This document shows, piece after piece, positions 29,169 to 34,285 of a stretch of DNA of 34,285 nucleotides; within the stretch, counting starts at the first letter, position 1, and each line of letters starts with the position of its first letter. Both the position numbers and the translations under genes were made by a program. The notes beneath the pieces were generated by a model. The model made no database searches. It was not told the origin of the DNA and was given only the letters and a program-made list of their open reading frames with translations. The stretch covers positions 1 through 34,285 of IMG/VR virus record IMGVR_UViG_3300043427_003190; one strand, given 5' to 3'. Source of the stretch: a virus.

Positions 29169-30452
29169 ATGGCAATAGATTTTCCTAGTTCACCATTTCC
29201 AAATCAAATCTTTACAACTCCGGAAAGTACTTACATTTGGAGTCAGGATAGGCAGCAATGGGTTGGATATGCTAATGGTGTTCAGGGACTTCAAGGACTT
29301 CAAGGTGTTCAGGGTCTTCAAGGTGTTCAGGGAAGAGATGGTCTTTTTGCTGGACAAGGTACTCAAGGAACACAAGGAACCCAAGGTACTCAAGGTCTTC
29401 AAGGTCTTCAGGGAACACAAGGACGCCAAGGTACCCAAGGTACTCAAGGGACACAAGGCACTCAGGGAACTCAAGGACAACAGGGAACACAAGGTACTCA
29501 AGGACAGCAGGGAACTCAAGGAACTCAAGGTACTCAAGGTACTCAGGGTCTTCAGGGTCTTCAAGGTGTTCAGGGATTAGATGGTCTTTTTGCGGGTCAG
29601 GGAACTCAAGGTACTCAAGGTACTCAAGGTCTTCAGGGTACTCAAGGTACTCAAGGTACTCAAGGACGCCAAGGTACTCAAGGTCAACAAGGTACTCAAG
29701 GTACTCAAGGTACTCAAGGTCTTCAGGGTACTCAAGGACGCCAAGGTTCACAGGGTGCTCAAGGTACGCAAGGAACTCAGGGTACTCAGGGTCTACAAGG
29801 AACTCAAGGACGCCAAGGTACTCAAGGACAACAGGGAACTCAGGGAACTCAAGGTACTCAAGGTCTCCAGGGACTTTCTAACCAAGGAACACAAGGAACT
29901 CAGGGTACTCAAGGTACGCAAGGAACTCAGGGTACTCAGGGTCTTCAAGGTGTTCAAGGATTGGATGGTCTTTTTGCTGGCCAAGGTACTCAAGGAACAC
30001 TGGGTACTCAAGGAACACAAGGAACACAGGGTACTCAAGGAACTATTGGTCTTCAGGGAATTCAAGGAATAATAGGTCCTACTGCATCAGTTCCAGACCA
30101 ATCTGTGATCTTAAATGATATATCAAATTCATTTAATGGAGTTACTACACAATTTACAATTACTTCTGGAAGCCCAGCAACCAACTTTATAAATAGTGAA
30201 ATAGATGGAGCAGCAAGGTTGCTTATCTCTGTTGGTGGTGTCGTCCAACAACCAGATCCAACACAAAGTGCTGGATTTTATATTACTGGAGGAACTGATA
30301 GGACAACAGACCCAATAAAAATTAACTTTGTAGAGGCACCAAGAGCAGGAATGGCATTTTTCGGAGTAGCAATAAAATCAACAAATTCTCCAAATGTAGC
30401 ATATGCTCCTGCAGGGGAACCAGTCACATATGCAATTGTATTCGGAGTGTAG
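29169..30452 (+). CDS. Collagen-like virion fibre protein (427 aa)
   Basis: The N-terminal domain (IDFPSSPFPNQIFTTPESTY then WSQDRQQWVGYANG) is a common phage-fibre start module. Residues 40 to about 305 are Gly-X-Y triplets, nearly all GTQ with some GLQ, GRQ, GQQ and GVQ. There are three breaks of the type (R/L)DGLFAGQ and one LSNQ. The C-terminal 120 residues (VPDQSVILNDISNSFNGVTT) form a beta-rich head with a Gly-Ala-Pro-rich end. The triplets should make a collagen-type trimer; Thr in the X position could carry O-glycans. Late box upstream. Reverse-strand open frames opposite the triplets are by-products of the repeat. Confidence 0.9.
   Translation: MAIDFPSSPFPNQIFTTPESTYIWSQDRQQWVGYANGVQGLQGLQGVQGLQGVQGRDGLFAGQGTQGTQGTQGTQGLQGLQGTQGRQGTQGTQGTQGTQGTQGQQGTQGTQGQQGTQGTQGTQGTQGLQGLQGVQGLDGLFAGQGTQGTQGTQGLQGTQGTQGTQGRQGTQGQQGTQGTQGTQGLQGTQGRQGSQGAQGTQGTQGTQGLQGTQGRQGTQGQQGTQGTQGTQGLQGLSNQGTQGTQGTQGTQGTQGTQGLQGVQGLDGLFAGQGTQGTLGTQGTQGTQGTQGTIGLQGIQGIIGPTASVPDQSVILNDISNSFNGVTTQFTITSGSPATNFINSEIDGAARLLISVGGVVQQPDPTQSAGFYITGGTDRTTDPIKINFVEAPRAGMAFFGVAIKSTNSPNVAYAPAGEPVTYAIVFGV
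29280..30084 (+). repeat. GGT-ACT-CAA codon repeat (collagen-like) in first fibre gene
   Basis: Nine-base units of GGTACTCAA type with synonymous variation (GGA, ACA, CAG). A 77-base stretch, 29703-29779, is identical to 33949-34025 in the second collagen-like gene, so recombination or gene conversion between the two is likely. Confidence 0.95.
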
Positions 30453-30458
30453 TTATCA

Positions 30459-33332
30459 ATGGCAAAAAGAAAGGAGGAACAATACGTTTTTGATGCCAGT
30501 GCTAGAACTGTAAAGATTCCTGGCCATATTGAACTTCATGATCTTCTTTTAATCAATAACGCAACCAGAGGAGTTGTAATTGCTAATCAATTTGAGGTTG
30601 GTAAAAAGTTTACAAAGAGTCATACTCACCCAGAGTTAGGTGAAGATCCAGATTTTCCATATTCTATTGATGGTGTTTGTACCTTTATTTTAGATTATGA
30701 TACAACATCGATGAGTGATGATGATGAATTATCTATTTACATTGATGATGAAAGACATGGATTAAAAGTTAGACCTTACGATTTTGGAACAGATGCAATT
30801 GAAAGAATAAGAGTTGCAAATCCTCAATCACTTATTGATGCTGACTTTGAATATGGTTTGCAGGATACTAAGTGGCAGGGTGTTGGTTTAAATCGGAATA
30901 TACCTTCATTCTTTGAACTTCCCAGTTTACCTTTAACAGTATCTAATATTGTATCTGATGGTGCCGCAGGATTCTCAAATATTACCGTTACAGTTTCTGC
31001 TGGTGAAGCGATATCAATTGACACTCCAGTTTCGGTTTTAGGAACATTGAATGAACTTGCGGAAGGCATCTTTCTCGTTACAACCTCAAATGGTAGTACA
31101 TCGTTTACTTACAAGGCAAAGGGATTTATCACAGCTGGGACAATATACACAACTAATGTTTCGATTAAGAAGGGTGGTATATTTGGATCAACTACTTTCA
31201 ACGTTGCCGGTGTTTCAACAGTTGCGGTTGGATCGACAACTTTTGTAACAGTAGATTTTACTGAGAATCATGGGCTTGTTCCTGGGTCTCCAATTGCAGT
31301 TTTGGACTCAACTCCAGGATTGCAAGTTCATGAAGGAAGTTTCTTTGTAAACAAAGTTCCCAGAGGAACTAGAATTGTTTTCGATGCTGGAGTAAATGTT
31401 GGTGGAATTAGCACAGGAAACCTTACAGTATATGGTAAAAATGATGCTAACTTTATTCACCGACCATTTGATGGTGGTGTAAGAATTAGTAATTTCTATC
31501 CCATTCATGGATTGGAAACAAAAAGGCAAACAAAAAGATATTTTAGATATCAATCTGGAAAAGGATTTTTCTATTCAACAGGAGCACTACTCGCACCTAA
31601 TTATGACATTGAATTACTTACTTATAGTAATCCGTATATTACAGTTACAACATCAGATGAGCATGGTCTCCAACCGGGTGCCACAGTTAGATTGACTGGT
31701 GTAGTGAGTGCTAATTATAATGGAACTTATGTTGTTGAAGAAATAGTTTCAAGTAAAGTTTTTAAAATTATTGCTTCCAGTGCTCCAACAGTTACACCGG
31801 CACTTTTAGGAGATACTGGAAGACTTGCTGTTACCAAATGGACTGGATGTGCAGTAAGAGCAGGAATGTTTGATGATTCAAATGGAATGTTTTGGGAATA
31901 TGATGGAAAAGATTTATATGTAGTAAGACGCTCTTCAACGCAGCAAATTTCTGGAACAGTTGAAGTAGAAAATGGAGTTCGCTCTGTTATTGGCACCAAT
32001 ACTTTATTCACTGATCAATTAGATGTCGGTGAAAAAATTCTTATCAGAGGACAAGTATATTTAATCACATCTATAGATAGTGATACTGCCCTCACTACTT
32101 CTCCAGAATATAGAGGAGTTGGTGCGGTTGGAGTTAAAATTTCAAAGATAATTGATACGAGAGTCCCACAAAGTAAGTTTAATTATGACAGAATAGATGG
32201 TTCTGGTCCATCAGGATATAGAATTGACCTTAATAAAATGCAAATGTATGCTTTGCAGTATTCTTGGTATGGTGCCGGTTTTATTGATTATATGATTCGT
32301 GGTCCTCTAGGAGAATTCATAACGGTCCATAGATTTGCAAATAATAATGTAAATACAGAAGCTTACATGAGGTCTGGAAATCTTCCAACAAGATATGAGG
32401 TTTCTAACTTTACTTCGATTGGTAGATTAGCACAACCAACTGGATTTACTACCACATCGCTTGTCTTAAATGATGTATCTCCATTCCCATATCCACCCAG
32501 TGGTAAGAAAAATTATGTTCTAGTTCATTCAACTAATGGTGGAGTTTCTTATGATGAAATTATGTCATACACTGGATTGACTACATCCACAAATACTTTA
32601 ACTGGAGTCACTACAACTTCAGACTACAATCTATTTCTTTCTGGACAAACAAGAAACTTTATTGGAGTATCGTCTTCACAAAATCATCCAACTGGGTCGA
32701 GTGTAATATTATTGAATACGACTTGCTCTCCATCTATTTCTCACTGGGGTGCAGCAGTTATTTTGGATGGAGAATTTAATGATGATACTGGATTCTTGTT
32801 CAGTTTGGCAAGATTTAACATTGTTATTCCGCAAAACACAACTAGAACAGTTTTACTTTTCCGTCCAGCACCATCAGTTTCTAATACAATTCCTGGTGCT
32901 TTAGGTGAAAGAGAAGTTATAAATCGTTCTCAAACTCAATTCAACTCTATAGCGGTCAATAACATTTCTGGTAGAAACGTAGAAATTGCCGGTATCTTAA
33001 ACCCAAGTAATTCTGTTGGAGGAACCGGATTCTGGCTCAATGCAAACAGAACGACAGTTGGTGTAACAACTGTTTTCCAACCATCATTTGCACAATATAA
33101 TACAACATTTACTGATATTCCAACTGATGGTGAAGTTTTATTCAGATTCCTATCGTTATCTGGAACAACAAACTTTGACCTAACAAAAATAAAAGAAGTT
33201 CAAAATTCTGTTATCGGTGGAGATAACACTTTTCCAGATGGTCCAGAAGTTTTAGCTCTGATTGTTGCAAACCAAAACAACCAGTCAGCAACACTTGACA
33301 TCTCTCTAAGGTGGACGGAGGCACAAGCATAA
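30459..33332 (+). CDS. Large virion structural protein (957 aa)
   Basis: ATG 30459 lies 6 bases after the collagen-like gene's stop. Residues 1-140 (VKIPGHIELHDLLLINNATR, THPELGEDPDFPY, TFILDYDTTSMSDDDELSIY) make a compact beta domain; the rest alternates short Thr/Ser/Gly-rich strands (VSVLGTLNELAEGIF, TVRLTGVVSANYNGTYVVEE, ITSIDSDTALTTSPEYRGVG), the style of phage baseplate wedge or tail-spike-like proteins. It ends in SLRWTEAQA. I recall large proteins of this start in T4-like cyanophages annotated as virion structural. Exact T4 counterpart unclear; no enzymatic motif seen. It lies between two collagen-like fibres, so may anchor them. Confidence 0.82.
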   Translation: MAKRKEEQYVFDASARTVKIPGHIELHDLLLINNATRGVVIANQFEVGKKFTKSHTHPELGEDPDFPYSIDGVCTFILDYDTTSMSDDDELSIYIDDERHGLKVRPYDFGTDAIERIRVANPQSLIDADFEYGLQDTKWQGVGLNRNIPSFFELPSLPLTVSNIVSDGAAGFSNITVTVSAGEAISIDTPVSVLGTLNELAEGIFLVTTSNGSTSFTYKAKGFITAGTIYTTNVSIKKGGIFGSTTFNVAGVSTVAVGSTTFVTVDFTENHGLVPGSPIAVLDSTPGLQVHEGSFFVNKVPRGTRIVFDAGVNVGGISTGNLTVYGKNDANFIHRPFDGGVRISNFYPIHGLETKRQTKRYFRYQSGKGFFYSTGALLAPNYDIELLTYSNPYITVTTSDEHGLQPGATVRLTGVVSANYNGTYVVEEIVSSKVFKIIASSAPTVTPALLGDTGRLAVTKWTGCAVRAGMFDDSNGMFWEYDGKDLYVVRRSSTQQISGTVEVENGVRSVIGTNTLFTDQLDVGEKILIRGQVYLITSIDSDTALTTSPEYRGVGAVGVKISKIIDTRVPQSKFNYDRIDGSGPSGYRIDLNKMQMYALQYSWYGAGFIDYMIRGPLGEFITVHRFANNNVNTEAYMRSGNLPTRYEVSNFTSIGRLAQPTGFTTTSLVLNDVSPFPYPPSGKKNYVLVHSTNGGVSYDEIMSYTGLTTSTNTLTGVTTTSDYNLFLSGQTRNFIGVSSSQNHPTGSSVILLNTTCSPSISHWGAAVILDGEFNDDTGFLFSLARFNIVIPQNTTRTVLLFRPAPSVSNTIPGALGEREVINRSQTQFNSIAVNNISGRNVEIAGILNPSNSVGGTGFWLNANRTTVGVTTVFQPSFAQYNTTFTDIPTDGEVLFRFLSLSGTTNFDLTKIKEVQNSVIGGDNTFPDGPEVLALIVANQNNQSATLDISLRWTEAQA

Positions 33333-33333
33333 A

Positions 33334-34285
33334 ATGGCAGAATTATCCAGAGTTCAAATTCTTAAAAACGCAGAAGTTATTGGAGTTGGATCTACCGGCG
33401 GAAAAATTAAACTTTATGATGGTAATGAAACCGGATATGTGGATATTAAATCTCCAAATACAGTTGGAACTGGATATACAATTACGCTTCCAACAAGTCT
33501 TGGAACTCCAGGAAAGGTACTGCAACTTGTAGATGACCAAGGAAATACTGACTGGCAAACATCAATCGCTGGAGTTGGTATTAATACAGTAGGTGGAGTT
33601 GTTGGCACTGGTGCAACTGTATTAGATTTTCGTGGAAGTGGAATTTCTACAGTAACTGTAAATTCTGGAATTGCTACTATTAACATTGAGGGTGGTGGAG
33701 TACAAGGTTCTTCAGGGACTCAAGGTTCTCAGGGGACTCAAGGTTCTCAGGGGACTCAAGGTACTCAAGGTCTAAGCAATCAAGGCACTCAAGGAACTCA
33801 AGGTCAACAAGGTACTCAAGGTACTCAAGGGCAACAAGGTACTCAAGGTACCCAAGGGCAACAAGGAACTCAAGGGACTCAAGGCACTCAAGGTCTTCAA
33901 GGAACACAAGGGCGCCAAGGTTCTCAGGGTGCTCAGGGCACTCAAGGCACTCAAGGTACTCAAGGTCTTCAGGGTACTCAAGGACGCCAAGGTTCACAGG
34001 GTGCTCAAGGTACGCAAGGAACTCAAGGTCTAAGTAATCAAGGAACTCAAGGAACTCAAGGTCTAAGTAATCAAGGAACTCAAGGAACACAGGGTGACCA
34101 AGGTGTTCAAGGTACTCAAGGTACTCAGGGTGACCAAGGTGTTCAAGGAACACAAGGAACTCAAGGTACCCAAGGGCAACAAGGAACTCAAGGGACTCAA
34201 GGCACTCAAGGTCTTCAAGGAACACAAGGGCGCCAAGGTTCTCAGGGTGCTCAGGGCACTCAAGGCACTCAAGGTACTCAAGGTC
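33334..34285 (+). CDS. Second collagen-like virion fibre protein (3' end outside window)
   Basis: ATG 33334 follows the previous stop directly, and the frame stays open to the window end (317 codons). The N-terminal 120 residues (MAELSRVQILKNAEVIGVGS, TGYTITLPTSLGTPGKVLQL, VDDQGNTDWQTS) form a beta-rich module like the 'YTLP..G..GQVL' module of phage fibres, followed by GVGINTVGGVVGTGATVLDF. From about residue 124 Gly-X-Y triplets begin (GSS, GTQ, GSQ, GQQ, GLQ, GDQ, GRQ, GAQ) with several LSNQ breaks. It is longer and more varied than the first collagen-like fibre and shares DNA with it. Confidence 0.9.
   Translation, partial: MAELSRVQILKNAEVIGVGSTGGKIKLYDGNETGYVDIKSPNTVGTGYTITLPTSLGTPGKVLQLVDDQGNTDWQTSIAGVGINTVGGVVGTGATVLDFRGSGISTVTVNSGIATINIEGGGVQGSSGTQGSQGTQGSQGTQGTQGLSNQGTQGTQGQQGTQGTQGQQGTQGTQGQQGTQGTQGTQGLQGTQGRQGSQGAQGTQGTQGTQGLQGTQGRQGSQGAQGTQGTQGLSNQGTQGTQGLSNQGTQGTQGDQGVQGTQGTQGDQGVQGTQGTQGTQGQQGTQGTQGTQGLQGTQGRQGSQGAQGTQGTQGTQG
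33841..33967 (+). repeat. 127-bp exact direct repeat in second collagen-like gene, copy 1
   Basis: Identical to 34159-34285 at an offset of 318 bases (106 codons, in frame). The second copy reaches the window edge, so the repeat may be longer. Such a repeat lets the fibre length change by recombination. Confidence 0.93.
34159..34285 (+). repeat. 127-bp exact direct repeat, copy 2 (reaches window end)
   Basis: Same sequence as 33841-33967, including the ACCCAAGGGC, GGGCGCCAAGG and GCACTCAAGGCACTC variants that mark the copy. The block between the copies holds two LSNQ breaks and two GDQ triplets. Confidence 0.93.

Noticed and set aside
29190-30072. Several long open frames on the minus strand and in other + frames across the collagen-like repeat
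   Set aside because: A 9-base codon repeat keeps all frames open. The translations are simple Leu/Ser/Thr or Val/Leu/Lys repeats with no start context. The Gly-Thr-Gln frame has normal end domains.
29280-30084. CRISPR-like array
   Set aside because: Repeats are short, contiguous, without unique spacers, and in frame with a Gly-X-Y protein.
33680-34281. Minus-strand open frames of up to 181 codons at the right end
   Set aside because: They are the reverse complement of the GTQ triplets in the second fibre gene and give low-complexity Leu/Glu or Leu/Ser/Thr chains.

Overview
The window reads as part of a T4-like cyanophage (cyanomyovirus) genome, probably one infecting marine Synechococcus or Prochlorococcus. 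The reasons are: every convincing gene is on the + strand and packed with ATGA/TGATG overlaps; there are isolated tRNA genes among tiny conserved phage ORFs; photosynthesis-type accessory genes are present (two hli, one plant-type ferredoxin); T4-type late promoter boxes (ATAAATA) sit in front of virion genes; and the right end holds long fibre genes with collagen-like Gly-Thr-Gln repeats. The family assignment is inference from gene content.

Layout. (1) 1-1157: 3' part of a cyanobacterial-type outer-membrane porin, closed by a strong terminator. (2) 1.2-4.2 kb: an accessory strip with tRNA-Val(UAC), tRNA-Ser(UGA), tRNA-Pro(UGG), a Dps-like ferritin and about ten small proteins, several too short for routine ORF calling. 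(3) 4.2-4.35 kb: a noncoding stretch of tandem hairpins. (4) 4.4-25.6 kb: one 21-kb, 26-gene co-directional surface-glycan cluster. It makes nucleotide sugars (RmlB-like dehydratase, Gmd, Fcl, cupin-type PMI domain, cytidylyltransferase, NTase-kinase and HAD-NTase fusions, GatZ-like aldolase, RfbH-like 3-dehydrase, SDR) and carries up to twelve glycosyltransferase-like genes, including two GT11 and two GT10 candidate fucosyltransferases. I see no flippase, polymerase, ligase or ABC exporter in it. (5) 25.7-27.3 kb: hli, tiny membrane peptide, petF, small gene, hli, peroxiredoxin, terminator. (6) 27.3-34.3 kb: late virion genes, with a coiled-coil fibre protein, two collagen-like fibre proteins and a 957-residue structural protein between them.

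How it fits together. The cluster seems able to turn host GDP-mannose into GDP-L-fucose and to make at least one further deoxysugar, then add them to an acceptor. The lack of export machinery fits either decoration of virion proteins (the Thr-rich collagen fibres are downstream) or modification of host glycans in the cytoplasm. The porin, Dps, Prx, Hli and ferredoxin genes would alter host envelope transport, iron/oxidative balance and photosynthetic electron flow.

The most notable non-gene signal is repeated three times (1183-1216, 4349-4384, 25671-25708): an intrinsic terminator whose stem-loop contains the -35 box of the next promoter, with a -10 box exactly 17 bp downstream. One module comes after the porin, one before the glycan cluster and one after it.
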